In this document: positions 34,923 to 45,300 of the stretch, in pieces | Layout of the letters: each line of letters opens with the position of its first letter | How positions within the stretch are numbered: the stretch's first letter is position 1 | Source: CBDCFL01 sp965216135 | GTDB lineage: Bacteria; Pseudomonadota; Alphaproteobacteria; Rhodobacterales; Rhodobacteraceae | Direction of reading: 5' to 3' | Length of the DNA stretch: 64,000 nt | Assembly: GCA_965216135.1 (NCBI GenBank) | Contig: CBDCFL010000022.1 | Location: 424,511 to 488,510, forward strand | The notes under the pieces: generated by a model | The model's database searches: none | What the model was told of the DNA's origin: nothing | The model's input: the letters and a program-made list of their open reading frames with translations, nothing else | Program-made: the position numbers and the translations under genes

Positions 34923-36162
34923 AAGTGGCCGCCGTACCAATGATCGGCAGAATCTGCAGGTGGTTGTCGATGGCAAGGGCGACATCGCTCGACATCGGGA
35001 GCTGGGTTTTCTCCGAGGCCCAACGTTCCATGAAAAGTTCGATGGTTTCTCGAGCAGTATCGAGGACCAGTTTGCGGGGGAGCGCCGCCTTTCCTGCAAG
35101 ATGAAGCAGCTCGTCTTTTGTAAATTCATCAAAGCGCCGCGTGCGGCTGAAATTCAGTGCCGATTGATCGCCTGAAATATAAGGTATCGTCGATACGAAG
35201 TCATAGGCGGGCGACAGTCGTGCGTTTCGCCGATCGGGGTATATGAGCGACCAGTTCTTCAGGTGCATGTCACCATTTCCGATGAGCACGTTAAAGGTCA
35301 GGCGGCGTATAAATTCGGCAATATCTGCATGGTTGGACTCGGCAGCAATGACCGATGCGATGTTGCGGTTGCTGGCCTTCTTGTACTTGTCTTCGGCATA
35401 GACGCCGTAGACCTGTGCGAAGTCTTCGATATGCACCATGGATCCGTCCGTACGGCGATCAAAACGTTCGATGATGAACGCGTTGTCCCCAAGGCGATCG
35501 ATACCATCTGGCAAGTTCTTGATACTGTGGACATTCACCAGATCGATTGGAGGAACGTCGATGCCGACCATGCGGGCGAGCGACATCATGGAGAATTCGT
35601 TTTCGGGTACGCCACGATATTCCTGAGATGGAAGTTTGACGATCCAGTCCCCCCCGATGCCAGTCGCGGGAATAGTCAGCCCGCCCGCTGCATCGAGAAC
35701 GGCGGAAAATTTCATTTGAACGCCTGCAAGGGAAAACCTGAGAGCATTCTCATGCGCATTTGCACCATCGCCCTCTTCCAGCTCATCAATCTCTTCGGCC
35801 GAGAGCCAAGTCTCGTCGCCGGAGGCCTCGACGGTCACGGCACCTGGGAGGTCCCGGCCAAGAGCTTGGATCAGGAAAAATTCCCGTAGTTCGTTGACGC
35901 CAGCTTTATCAGCAAGGTAACGGCGTAAATGGCCTTCAGGCAGCAGGTTCGAGAAGAACGGCATAAGTTTCATTTTGATCGGCCTGAAGTCGGTGATCAG
36001 TTCGCCGTATTGGTCCTTGAAGTTCAAACCGAGGGTCGGCCGGTCTGGATTTGCGATGTAGTCATCGTTGAAGGTAAAGATCGACTTCTCACCGCCGATA
36101 TGGGTCAAAGTACCAATCGGTTCGTCGTAGAGCTTAACGTTCAGGACAGAGACATCAGACAT
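34918..36162 (-). CDS. hipA: HipA-family toxin kinase
   Basis: 414 residues from ATG 36162, overlapping the end of hipB by 8 bp. The N-terminal Couple_hipA domain (VLNVKLYDEPIGTLTHIGGE, PFFSNLLPEGHLRRYL) is followed by the kinase domain: the loop SLAGVQMKFSAVLDA where autophosphorylation occurs in the family, IVKLPSQEYRGVPENEF, catalytic loop LIGNGDMHLKNWSLIYP and the metal motif SPAYDFVSTIPYI. HipA phosphorylates glutamyl-tRNA synthetase in Escherichia coli and halts translation. The TGA stop lies in the terminus of an IS21 inserted right at the end, so the last few residues may be replaced, but all kinase motifs are present. Confidence 0.92.
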   Translation of the reverse strand: MSDVSVLNVKLYDEPIGTLTHIGGEKSIFTFNDDYIANPDRPTLGLNFKDQYGELITDFRPIKMKLMPFFSNLLPEGHLRRYLADKAGVNELREFFLIQALGRDLPGAVTVEASGDETWLSAEEIDELEEGDGANAHENALRFSLAGVQMKFSAVLDAAGGLTIPATGIGGDWIVKLPSQEYRGVPENEFSMMSLARMVGIDVPPIDLVNVHSIKNLPDGIDRLGDNAFIIERFDRRTDGSMVHIEDFAQVYGVYAEDKYKKASNRNIASVIAAESNHADIAEFIRRLTFNVLIGNGDMHLKNWSLIYPDRRNARLSPAYDFVSTIPYISGDQSALNFSRTRRFDEFTKDELLHLAGKAALPRKLVLDTARETIELFMERWASEKTQLPMSSDVALAIDNHLQILPIIGTAATL

Positions 36163-36754
36163 CGCCGTCTTCCTCATCGAGTGAGTATGCTGGGCGGGGC
36201 ACGGCTTCTTCTGTGTCGTTCGTTGGGCTATGGGCGGCCTTGTTTCGGATCGTCTGCAAGAGCTTTAGGCTCTCGTTTGTTGCCGTCAGTTGTTTTGTGG
36301 GGTGGCTAATTTGCTCCATCGTCTGTTGAAGTCGCTTCAGCGCATCCAAGTCTAGCGCGGGAACTCTGAACCGGTGCAGGTCGGCAATGGATTTCTGCAA
36401 TTTGACCAAACCATCCAACTTCGGGACATTGATTTGCAGATCTCGCATCGTTTCGTTCATCCGTTTTATTGCCTTTTGGATTGCGACGGTGCTTTCGCGG
36501 CTTGGTCCAAGGGCTTCACGGCTCAATGAGCGTACCGCAGGCACAGCTTTGCGTGGAACAAGTGTCAGCTCCAAATCAAGAGCATGAGCGAGGGCCACAA
36601 GGCTTGATAGACGCAGATCTACAGTGCCCGCTTCTATGCGAGATATTTGTGCCTGTGGCAGGCCCGCTAAGGCACTCAGCTCGCGCTGACTGAGCCATTT
36701 GGCCTGGCGCGCGGCTTGCAACCGTTCGGCGATGTCCTGTGTATGGTAGCTCAT
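36155..36754 (-). CDS. hipB: HipB-like antitoxin (XRE HTH)
   Basis: 199 residues from ATG 36754 (MSYHTQDIAERLQAARQAKW; ATG 36772 is an alternative). XRE HTH at 10-60: LSQRELSALAGLPQAQISRI then EAGTVDLRLSSLVALAHALD. It is more than twice as long as E. coli HipB: the extension from residue 75 is helical, predicted coiled coil (IQKAIKRMNETMRDLQINV, LKRLQQTMEQISHPTKQL), with an acidic tail (YSLDEEDGDV). The antitoxin binds HipA and represses the operon. It comes first and overlaps hipA, as expected. Confidence 0.9.
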   Translation of the reverse strand: MSYHTQDIAERLQAARQAKWLSQRELSALAGLPQAQISRIEAGTVDLRLSSLVALAHALDLELTLVPRKAVPAVRSLSREALGPSRESTVAIQKAIKRMNETMRDLQINVPKLDGLVKLQKSIADLHRFRVPALDLDALKRLQQTMEQISHPTKQLTATNESLKLLQTIRNKAAHSPTNDTEEAVPRPAYSLDEEDGDV

Positions 36755-36794
36755 GTATGCTTTTTTCTGCATCAGATATTATTTTTGATGTCTT

Positions 36795-36823
36795 TTTATA
36801 TATCGAACTTCTTTTAGGGTCAA
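36795..36823 (-). promoter_or_regulatory. predicted hipBA promoter
   Basis: On the minus strand TTGACC (36823-36818), a 17-bp spacer and TATAAA (36800-36795) form a strong sigma-70-like promoter 40 bp upstream of the hipB start. Confidence 0.65.
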
Positions 36824-36825
36824 TG

Positions 36826-36847
36826 GTGATGTTTTGATCGACATCAC
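36826..36847. promoter_or_regulatory. candidate HipB operator
   Basis: GTGATGT-TTTGATCG-ACATCAC is a perfect 7-bp inverted repeat just upstream of the -35 box. A half site GATGTC recurs at 36787-36792, downstream of the -10 box. Spacing and position suit an autoregulating XRE antitoxin. Confidence 0.5.
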
Positions 36848-37130
36848 ACTTCAGCTTTATGCTGTTTTCGGCATCATCCTAATATTCGGTAGGCGTCCTG
36901 CAGCTTACTGACGTCTACCATCAGGGGGAGCTCTAGTTCGGCCGAATGGATCGTAGGGCGTCACCCGCTTTGCAAGCATATCACCCATCGTCAGATAGCG
37001 GATTTGCTGGCAGCAGAGGCTGTGAATCCCGGAGCAATACTGGACCACAGAAACGGTCGAATAATCTGACTGTCGCGGAGTAAAACTCCGCCATTCTGAC
37101 GCCTGAAGCAAACGAGCTGAGGGCGGGGAG

Positions 37131-38626
37131 ATGTATGTCTCGTGGAACTGTATAGTCGGGTTCGGCGTGCGTGTCATGTCGGTGGGATGAGTGAGCGGGC
37201 GGCGGCCGGTCATTTCGGCATAGACCCAAGACTGTGTCGAAGATCCTGAAGCATTCTGTGCCGCCTGGATACCGCCGGGAGCACCCGCCGGTGCGTCCAA
37301 AGCTTGACCCGTTCATTCCGATCATCAACCAGATACTCGAAGAGGACAAATCCCGGATCAAGAAGCAACGGCACACCGCGAGGCGGATATATGAGCGTCT
37401 GCGCGATGAACATGGCTTCACCGGCGGGATCACGATTGTGACCGATTATGTGCGCGAGCGGAGGCGGCGGACGCGGGAGGTGTTCGTGCCTCTGGTGCAC
37501 GCACCGGGCCACGCCCAGGTGGACTTTGGTGAGGCGCTTGGCGAGATTGGCGGGGTTGTGCGCAAGCTGCACTACTTTGCAATGGCGCTGCCGCACTCGG
37601 ACGCGTTCTGCATCAAGGCCTTGTCCGGCGGAGACAACCGAGGCCTTTTGCGATGGCCATGTAGCTGGCTTTGCCTTCTTCGGCGGCGTGCCGTTGTCAG
37701 GGCTCTACGACAACACCACGATCGCGGTGGCACGGATTCCCGGGGACGGAAAACGGCAACGCACCAGAACCTTTGCCGAGTTGCAGTCGCATTACCTGTT
37801 CGAGGACCGGTTCGGCCGTCCTGGCAAGGGCAACGACAAGGGTAATGTCGAAGGCACAATCGGTTATGGCCGGCGGAACTTTCTGGTGCCGATGCCGCGC
37901 TTCGACAGTTTCGATGACCTGAACGTCCGGCTGGAGGAGCAATGCCTCAAACGTCAGGATGAGGTTCTGCGGGGTCATTCCGAGACTATCGGCGAGCGGC
38001 TGATGCGCGACCTCGACGCCCTGATGGCGCTGCCGCCTGTACCCTGCGATGCCTGCGGGAAGGTCAGCACGCGGGCGACGGCGATCTCGATGGTCCGCTA
38101 TCGCAACAACGATTACTCGGTTCCGGTCGCCTGCGCTCATCACGAGGTTCAGGTCCGCGGCTATGTCCACGAGGTCGTCATCGGCTGCGGTGCCGGGGTG
38201 ATCGCCCGCCACCAACGGTCCTGTGAGAAGGCTGATATGGTCTTCGATCCGATGCACTTCCTGCCGCTGCTGGAACAGAAGGTTGGCGCGCTTGATCAGG
38301 CGGTGCAGGGCTGGGACCTGCCCGGGGAGTTCGCCACCCTGCACCGGCTGCTGGAAGCGCGCATGGGCAAGAAGGGCAAGCGCGAATACGTCCAGGTTCT
38401 GCGGCTGCTTGAGGGCTTCGGGATGGGCCATGTCCACGGGGCTATCAAACAGTCGCTGGAACTGGGCGCGATCGGCTACGATGCGGTCAGGCATCTGGTG
38501 CTTTGCCGGATCGAGAGGCACCCGCCACGGCTCGATCTCGATATCTACCCGTACCTTCCAAGGGCGCAGGTCGAGACCACCAAGCCCGCAACCTACATGA
38601 GCCTGATGACGCAGGTGCCGGCATGA
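37131..38626 (+). pseudogene. istA: IstA of IS21 type A, several frameshifts
   Basis: The start ATGTATGTCTCGTGGAACTG has two extra bases relative to the other copies and is already out of frame. Further shifts occur near 37215 (before KTVSKILKHSVPPGYRRE) and near 37620 (AFCIKALSGG in place of KAYPAETTEAF). The remaining sequence is full length, with the DDE residues (HAQVDFGEALGEIG, LYDNTTIAVARIPG, KGNVEGTIGYGRRN) and the end YMSLMTQVPA at 38626. Confidence 0.9.
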
Positions 38627-39374
38627 CCGATACACCGCAGGTTCTGCTGCAGCATCACCTAAAAAAACTGCGCTTGCCGACATTCCTGGGCGAATATTCC
38701 AAACTTGCGCAACAATGCGCTGCTGAGAAGAAGGATCACGTCCAGTATTTACTGCGGCTCTGCGAACTTGAACTGATAGAGCGGGAACGCCGGATGATCG
38801 AGCGCCGCATCAAGGCCGCGAAGTTTCCAGCCACCAAGAGCCTGGACAGCTTCGATTTCAAGGCGATCCCGTCACTCAACAAGCCGCTCGTGCTGGAGCT
38901 GGCGCGCTGTGAATACATCGACAAATACCAGAACATCATTGCCCTGGGGCCAAGTGGCACCGGTAAAACCCATGTCGCACTGGGGCTGGGATTGGCCGCC
39001 TGCCAGAAGGGCCTCAAGGTCCGCTTCATAACCGCCGCATCACTGGTTCACGAATTGATCGAAGCTGTCGATGAACGCCGCCTGCAGCGCTTGCAAAAAC
39101 AACCCACCAGCCAGAACCTTCTGATCATTGACGAGCTGGGCTTTGTCCCCTTGAGCAAAACCGGCGCTGAGCTGCTCTTCGAAGTCATCTCGCAGCGCTA
39201 TGAACGCGGCTCCATAATCATCACCTCAAATCTGCCGTTCGACGAATGGACGAAATATTCGGATTCGAGCGCCTCACCGGTGCGCTCCTGGATCGCCTCA
39301 CCCACCACGTGCATATACTGGAGATGAACGGCGACAGCTTTCGGCTAAAACAGAGCCGAAACGCCAGAGCCTGA
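38623..39374 (+). pseudogene. istB: IstB ATPase of IS21 type A, one frameshift
   Basis: ATG 38623 overlaps the istA stop. MTDTPQVLLQHHLKKLRLPT, Walker A LGPSGTGKTHVALGLG, Walker B LLIIDELGFVPLSK and sensor IIITSNLPFDEWT are intact. One G is missing near 39252 (GGACGAAATATTC for GGACGGAAATATTC), so the ending RLTGALLDRLTHHVHILEMN is read in another frame. The protein made would end after about 234 residues with a wrong tail. Confidence 0.9.
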
Positions 39375-39394
39375 ACCCGGTCTGAACTTGATGG

Positions 39395-39463
39395 ATGTTG
39401 GCCTTTGGCCAACATGCGCCTTGTCACGCGTTAGCTTTATGGGGAGCACACCCAACAAGGCGC
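39395..39463. repeat. two hairpins downstream of istB (type A)
   Basis: ATGTTGGCC-TTT-GGCCAACAT (39395-39415, perfect) and GCGCCTTGT / ACAAGGCGC (39416-39424 with 39455-39463). They lie just after the istB stop and before the IS terminus. The first has the same GTTGGCC-N3-GGCCAAC core as the hairpin at 56945. Confidence 0.75.
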
Positions 39464-39693
39464 GGCACCTCAACTGGCCCACTTTTACTCCGGCGAATGG
39501 CCCCTTTTTACGCCGGGATTGACAAGCCGACCGGCCCGCCCGCACATGACGCATCGGTAGCCGTCACGCTCGAACACGGCCCGGCGGACGATAGACCAGC
39601 AGCGGGCATTCAGGTGGGCGTGGTGTCGGCTCAAGTCGTATCATGTCCCGCGGGTTGAACTTGCTGTAAACTGCCTTCGTCGCCTGCTGCAAG

Positions 39694-40572
39694 ATGAATT
39701 ACGAGGTTTCTCAGAACATGCGCCATCACTTTGTTCCTGAGTTTCTCCTACGCGCATGGAGCGAAGGTGCGAGCGACTGCATGTTGCAAGAGTTCCGTCT
39801 CGACCTGAAAAGCCTCACCACATCGAGACGTGTGCCCAAGGCAACTGCATTTAAGAACAACCTCTGGGCCCTCACTAGGCCAGTTGTTGCCGGCATGAGT
39901 CAGCAGGCGATCGAAACCGATCTGATGAGTCTCATCGACAACCATGCGGCACCGGTCCGCGTGAAGATGGAGCAGAATGGCTTGAAGAACCTCTCGATCA
40001 CGGAGCGGCAGGATTGGGTGCGTTTTCTGATGTCCCTGAAAGTCCGCCAACCCGACATAGTCAGCCAGATCAGGACGGAGGGCGCCCACAATTTGAGCCA
40101 AAATCTTCTAGATGCTCCTGAGCAATATGAAGCCTTGGCTGAAGAGGACGACGCACCGACACTCGAAGAGTGGGTTGAGCAACATTACCCCGGACTCATC
40201 GAGAACTTCGGCCTATCTTGCATTCCTAAACTTGTCGACAATAGAGAGGTTGGCACTAAAATCCTCCACCTTCGTTGGTGGTTATGGGATTTTTGCAACG
40301 CAAAGCACGAACTTCTTCTGGCCGATAATCCATGCATATTCACCGGTGAGATTGATACACCGGAACTAACCGTTGCTCTGCCAATTTCACCGACCAAGGC
40401 TTTTCTTGCAACTCGTGGCGATCTAACGGCTGCAAAGCTGCGTCAGCAGAGCCCTAGTACGCTCGTCGTGAAACTTAATGAGTCATCAGTCCTGCATGCC
40501 CGTGCACGCGTCTACGCTCGAACCGACGCACCGAAGCGGTTCATTGGAAACCGCCTTCCTTCGCGCACATGA
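39694..40572 (+). CDS. DUF4238-domain protein
   Basis: 292 residues, intact. The N-terminus MRHHFVPEFLLRAWSEGASD (an ATG at 39718 gives a start right at this motif) is the hallmark HHFVPEFLLRxW of DUF4238. ALTRPVVAGMSQQAIETDLM follows, then the second conserved segment FCNAKHELLLADNPCIFTG and TVALPISPTKAFLATRG. The family has no proven biochemical role; members are often found in mobile islands. It is the first intact gene after IS21 type A and lies upstream of the HNH-NACHT gene in the same direction, although other sequence separates them. Confidence 0.88.
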   Translation: MNYEVSQNMRHHFVPEFLLRAWSEGASDCMLQEFRLDLKSLTTSRRVPKATAFKNNLWALTRPVVAGMSQQAIETDLMSLIDNHAAPVRVKMEQNGLKNLSITERQDWVRFLMSLKVRQPDIVSQIRTEGAHNLSQNLLDAPEQYEALAEEDDAPTLEEWVEQHYPGLIENFGLSCIPKLVDNREVGTKILHLRWWLWDFCNAKHELLLADNPCIFTGEIDTPELTVALPISPTKAFLATRGDLTAAKLRQQSPSTLVVKLNESSVLHARARVYARTDAPKRFIGNRLPSRT

Positions 40573-40821
40573 CGGAACGTGCGAGAATACGCACAAGCCC
40601 AGCCGGGCGCGTGTATGTGTATAAGTGAACCTTACTGATTTTTGCTTGATTTCGCTACGCTCAAGCCGCCAAAATCCTTGCCCGGATTTGCAGCCCATAT
40701 GTAAGGAAGTGCTGGGCCACCGCGGTTTGCGAAGCGCGCCCTCGGCAGGGTTCGGGGACCCGGCCGAGGGGATCGCCGGCACCTGCAAACAAGGGCTTTG
40801 CGGCGCGGGCGGCTTTGGCTT

Positions 40822-41110
40822 TGGCAAGTTTGGGCGCTCGTCAAACCCGCCCGGAACGCGGCGGGCAGAGGCTGGGCGGCTTGAGGGCGATATCGGGGCA
40901 ATCTCATGCGAAACGCAGGGTGGCTCATCGCGGGCTTTTTTGCCAAACTCAGAGCCGCGCTTCTTTTCGGAACCCGGGTTTTGGTCTCGAAGCGATGCTT
41001 TGCGCCGCCCCGAACGGGGTGCCGGTCTGGCAACGCGCAGCGCTTCGGCAGGTCTGGCAGGTCTGGCAGGTTCGGCGGTTCGTGTGATTTTGCAGGATTG
41101 GCAGGATCGG
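40822..41110 (+). repeat. dispersed ~290-bp repeat, copy 2
   Basis: Matches 8466-8755 in the same orientation. The 3' degenerate run here is built from GGTCTGGCA and GGCAGGT units (GGCAGGTCTGGCAGGTCTGG), ending TGTGATTTTGCAGGATTGGC as in copy 1. Confidence 0.75.
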
Positions 41111-41157
41111 TGGAATGTGGCACAAATCGGGGACATCCCCGAAACCGGAGACCCCCG

Positions 41158-41379
41158 ATGCCAAAGCCACATGCCCGCGCCACACGCGCCATCAGTCCCG
41201 GACACCTGCCGATGATGGTGCGGCTGCTGGCACGCATTAGCCGGAACGATCTTCACTGGCTGAACACACTCGACGCTCAGGAGCTGCGCGCGCTGCTTCA
41301 GTTGATCGCGACCGCCAAGACCAGACGCCTCAATATCGCGACCCTGCTTGAAGAGCACAATCGCCATTGCACAGGTTAG
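41158..41379 (+). CDS. small protein of unknown function
   Basis: 73 residues: MPKPHARATRAISPGHLPMM followed by VRLLARISRNDLHWLNTLDA and a helical part ELRALLQLIATAKTRRLNIA. The same frame is open upstream through the dispersed repeat, so the true start is uncertain. No family recognised. Codon use is that of a real gene, but there is no clear ribosome site. Confidence 0.4.
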   Translation: MPKPHARATRAISPGHLPMMVRLLARISRNDLHWLNTLDAQELRALLQLIATAKTRRLNIATLLEEHNRHCTG

Positions 41380-41448
41380 GACCGGCGAGTATTTGAATTG
41401 GGCGTATCCAAAGCGCGGGCACCTTGGGCCAAATGTTAGAATCCAAAC

Positions 41449-41727
41449 ATGACCAAACTGGCTGATCTGAAAACTGCATTTTTGAGCGACCCTGACAACA
41501 AGGCTGCTTATGATGCACTTGCGCCTGAATTTAACCTCGCGCGAAAACTCAACGCAGCGCGTGCGGCGGCTGGCTTGTCCCAAGCCGAAGTTGCGAAGCG
41601 CATGGGCACAAAGCAGAGTGAGATTTCTCGCATCGAGGGCGCGCGCCAAAATATCAGCATCGAAAAGCTGTCTCGTTTTGCTGACGCCGTAGGAACCAAA
41701 CTGGATATTCGGCTTGATCCAGTTTGA
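41449..41727 (+). CDS. HigA-like XRE antitoxin/regulator, orphan
   Basis: 92 residues. XRE HTH at 30-80: LNAARAAAGLSQAEVAKRMG, TKQSEISRIEGARQNISIEK, ending SRFADAVGTKLDIRLDPV. The N-terminal leader (LADLKTAFLSDPDNKAAYDA) with its LSDPE/NKAAYD pattern is that of HigA-type antitoxins, which normally follow a RelE-like toxin gene. No toxin is found in the 1 kb upstream, so it is an orphan antitoxin or a stand-alone regulator. Confidence 0.88.
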   Translation: MTKLADLKTAFLSDPDNKAAYDALAPEFNLARKLNAARAAAGLSQAEVAKRMGTKQSEISRIEGARQNISIEKLSRFADAVGTKLDIRLDPV

Positions 41728-41866
41728 GCGAAAGTTGCCAAACAGCGCGGAGTTGAGGCCGAGGCCGCCAGTGTTTTGTGGAATTTAGGAAGGGAAAAAA
41801 ATGGCAACCGAAGCGCTGGCGCGGTGGTGCTGCCGTTGTTTGCGGTGTGAACCTGGCGGACGTAGT

Positions 41867-42226
41867 ATGATCGCCGAACCGGGACGCATGGTGCGCCAGA
41901 AAGCCGGGTTGAACAGGTCGATCTTGAATCAAGGCTGGCATATCTTTGAAACCTTACTCAGCTACAAGCTGGAAGAACGTGGCGGTCACCTGTGCAAGGT
42001 GCCTGCCCACTACACATCGCAGACCTGCTCCGAGTGCGGAGCCGTAGACAGACAAAGCCGCGAGAACCAAGCGTCTTTTGTCTGCCGCCATTGCGGCCAC
42101 CGCGCGAATGCAGACCACAATGCTGCGATAAACATTCTGCGGCGGAACACGTCGTCTATGGTCGTCGAGGAAGGGCATTGGTTCTCCGTTGAAGCGACAA
42201 CTGAACCGACTATTGAAATCGGCTAA
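41867..42226 (+). pseudogene. IS605 TnpB, C-terminal fragment
   Basis: EPGRMVRQKAGLNRSILNQG, then the zinc finger TSQTCSECGAVDRQSRENQA and FVCRHCGHRANADHNAAINI, which is the OrfB_Zn_ribbon and the last RuvC aspartate (ADHNAA) of TnpB nucleases. About two thirds of the protein, including the first two RuvC motifs, is missing. No tnpA is adjacent. The following sequence to 42300 may contain the RE end but I cannot fix it. Confidence 0.85.
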
Positions 42227-42312
42227 GCCAAATGGTTGTTCAGAGGCGCGCGATTAAGTGCTATCGTCAAGGCAGCCGCCCACGGGTTCGCAATTCTTAG
42301 CAACCCGGGCCA

Positions 42313-45300
42313 ATGGCAAAAAACAGCAATAGAGACGAATTCACGCCAAAAACAAAGCTCCAGATCGCGAAACGCACTGGATGGCTTTGCTCAGACCCGA
42401 AATGCGGGCGTCTTACGGTCGGCGCGACATCCGACGGCGACGGCGAAATCATGCTAGGCGAAGCATCCCACATCTGCGCCGCTGCGCCGGGAGGTCCCCG
42501 CTACGATGCCGGAATGAGTGAGGCTGAGCGCCGCTCCGCGAAAAACGGGATCTGGATGTGCAAGCTGCACGGAAAGTCGGTCGACTCGGTCGACCCAAAG
42601 TTCACCGTTGAACTGCTGCGCCGCTGGAAGACGCGGGCGGAGGAGCGATCTCACCGCAGCGTTCTCTACACTGACGCAGCGTGGACCGCCAAAGTCTCGA
42701 AGAGCAACCTTGCGAAGTGCCTGCATGCGTCGGCCGCCGCCGATGTCGATGTCTTCCGCCGCACCGAGCGATGGCCGTCCACGGACGTGGCCTTGACCGT
42801 CCAGATGGAGGAACTGGACAAACCCGTGCAGACTTCGGCGCTGGCGCGCGCCTTGAGTGAGCTTGGTGATCTGGTTCTGGTCGCACCGCCCGGTATGGGC
42901 AAGACCTCAACACTGCTGCAAGTTGCGGAAGGCCTGGTCGCTCAAGGCGAAACGCCTATCTTCGTTCCACTTGCGGAGTGGGGGACCGAAAACAAGACAC
43001 TGCTTGATTCCATTCTGGGCCGCGCGACCTTTCGCGGAAGGATCACTGAAGACGATTTCCGCGCGGTAGCGCAAAAGCCCGGCGTTTACTTGCTGCTCGA
43101 CGGCTGGAACGAACTTGACGGTGAAGTGCGGCGGCGCGCGACCGCTGAATTGAAGCGCCTTCAGGCAGACTTGCCGCAGATTGGGCTTTTCGTATCGACG
43201 CGCCAGCAGTCGCTCGACGTTCCCTTCGACGGCGCAGCGGTCGAGCTTCTGCCCTTGGGTGAAGCGGAACAAATGGAGATCGCGCGGTTATTGCGCGACG
43301 ACGACGGCGCGCGGATCGTCGACGAAGCGTGGCGCACGTCGGGCGTGCGCGAGCTGGTCAGCATCCCGCTCTATCTCACCGCGTTGCTCTCGTTGCCCAA
43401 CGGCCAGCCATTTCCGAAGACCAAAGAGGAAGTTCTGCGCCGCTTTGTGCAGGCGCACGAACAACAAGCGGATCACGCTGAGCCACTGAAGGAAGCCGTC
43501 AAGGGCCTCCAGACCGTGTTTTTGCGCGCGCTGGCGGTGACGGCCACGCAAGCCGCCATCACCTCCATCCCGGAGACGAGCGCCCGCCGTTCGGTCGCGC
43601 AGACGGACGACTGGCTCGCTAAGGACGGGCAGCTCACGATCAAGCTGCAAACCACGGATGTGCTAGATGCGCTTGTCAGCCATCATGTGCTGGTGCAAGC
43701 GGGCGAGCCTGCCGGATATTCCTTTCCGCACCAACAGTTTCAGGAATGGTATGCTTCGAACGAAGTCGAGCGCGCGATGCTCGAAAGCGTCGCCGACGCG
43801 AGCACGCTTCAAAAGCTGAAGGCGGACATTCTGAACGCGACGCCGTGGGAAGAGCCGGTCCTCTTCGCCGTGGAGCGCATGGCGCGCGGCGACGAGCATC
43901 AGCAGCAAGCTTGCGGCATCACTATCCTCGCCGCCTTCGACGTCGATCCGATCTTGGCGGCGGAAATGATTTTCCGCGCCACTGATGCCGTATGGGCGCA
44001 GATTACAGAGACCATTCAGAAACTCCTGCGTCGCTGGCACACGCCCGGAAAGCTCGATCGCGCCGTGGGGTTCATGATCACATCGGGCCGTTCCGAATTC
44101 CGCGATCTGGTGTGGCCGCTCATTACGAACGAAAATGATCAGAAAAGCCTTCCGGCATTGCGTGCGGCGCGTCGGTTCCGCCCTTCGGTGCTCGGACCGA
44201 ATGCCGTGAAAGACATCCTCGCCCTGCCTCTGAAGGTGCGGAAGACAGTCGTTTCTGAGATTGCTCACAGTAGCGGAATGGACGGGCTCGATCTTGCTGC
44301 TCTGATCGCCAAGAGCGACCCCGACCCCGAATTGAAAGCCGCCGCCGTCGACGGAATGTCCTTTCGCCGCGCGGACCGCCATGTCGCGGACGTGTTGAGC
44401 AATGCGAACGACGAAACATTCGACCTCGTTTACCGGAAAGGCCATCTCGAAGAGATTGACGACAATACCGTGCAGGACCGGCTCGCGGCGGCGCGTGCGC
44501 GCGCCGATGACGAGGTTACCGATTTCGTGCGGCTGCGCGCGATCGTGTATGCCCGCGACGGTAAGGATCATGGCGCGGAGCTGGCCGAACTCGTCGCGAC
44601 CATCGATATTGGACGCACGCAGGACGCCAAAGTCGGGCTGATCTACGAGGCCGGTAAGCAATACGACCAGGTGGTCGCGCAGGGATTGCTCAAGCGCCTG
44701 CGCGATGGACGAGAGCTGTTCTACGGCGCGGATAACATCTTGGCTGCGTCCGGGATCGTCGTCGAAGACAACGCACTGTTGGAGATGGTACTGTCCCCGC
44801 AAGAGCGGATGGACAACCGCGTCGAGGCCGCCGCGTCCGTCCTCGGTCCTGTCAGCGTCGGCAACCTCATAGACGCCAAGCTTGCCATGCTCGCCGAGAT
44901 CGGCAAGCTCGGCAAATACGAGAAATGCCTGAGCGACCGATACTACGGCCTTCGCAATCCTATTGCCCACTCGCCCGGCGCCAGCCTCGTCGCCGCTGTC
45001 CAGGAGCGCTCGGCAGCAGCTAGCAATGAAGACATCCGCGAACTGGCGAAATTGCTCTGCCGCCATGATGAAGAAGGCGACAGAACGCGCCCGTTTCCGC
45101 AGAAAGCGCATGCGGCGGTTGCGCAAATGGCCGAGCAATGGGGTGAGCGGCTGATCGGGAGCGGCGATGACGCAACCCGAGGGCAACTGTCCGCTGTGGC
45201 CGAACTGATCGGTCATTTCCCGTCTGTCGCGCTGCTGCCAATGCTCAAGCGCCTTCTGGACGACGAATTACGTCGTTACCGGGGCTTTCGCCAACAGGCC

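Larger units (their letters stand above)
37021..39524 (+). mobile_element. IS21 (type A), full length, decayed
   Basis: The ends TGTGAATCCCGGAGCAATAC at 37021 and TGTCAATCCCGGCGTAAAAA (inward from 39524) are inverted repeats. istA and istB are both present and both frameshifted. No target duplication is seen. Confidence 0.9.

Noticed and set aside
40590..40670. Hairpin GTGCG-AGAATA-CGCAC and following sequence as a regulatory RNA
   Set aside because: The stem is five base pairs, and there is no promoter, terminator or conserved sequence to support an RNA gene.
26977..42226. A CRISPR-associated transposon (tni genes plus TnpB/Cas12k-like protein)
   Set aside because: There is no Cas12k or other cas gene and no spacer array in the window. 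The TnpB piece at 41867 is an IS605 C-terminal fragment 11 kb away.
43663..45216. A 517-residue minus-strand open frame inside the HNH-NACHT gene
   Set aside because: It is the antisense shadow of a GC-rich gene. The plus-strand protein has clear domain motifs and this frame has none.
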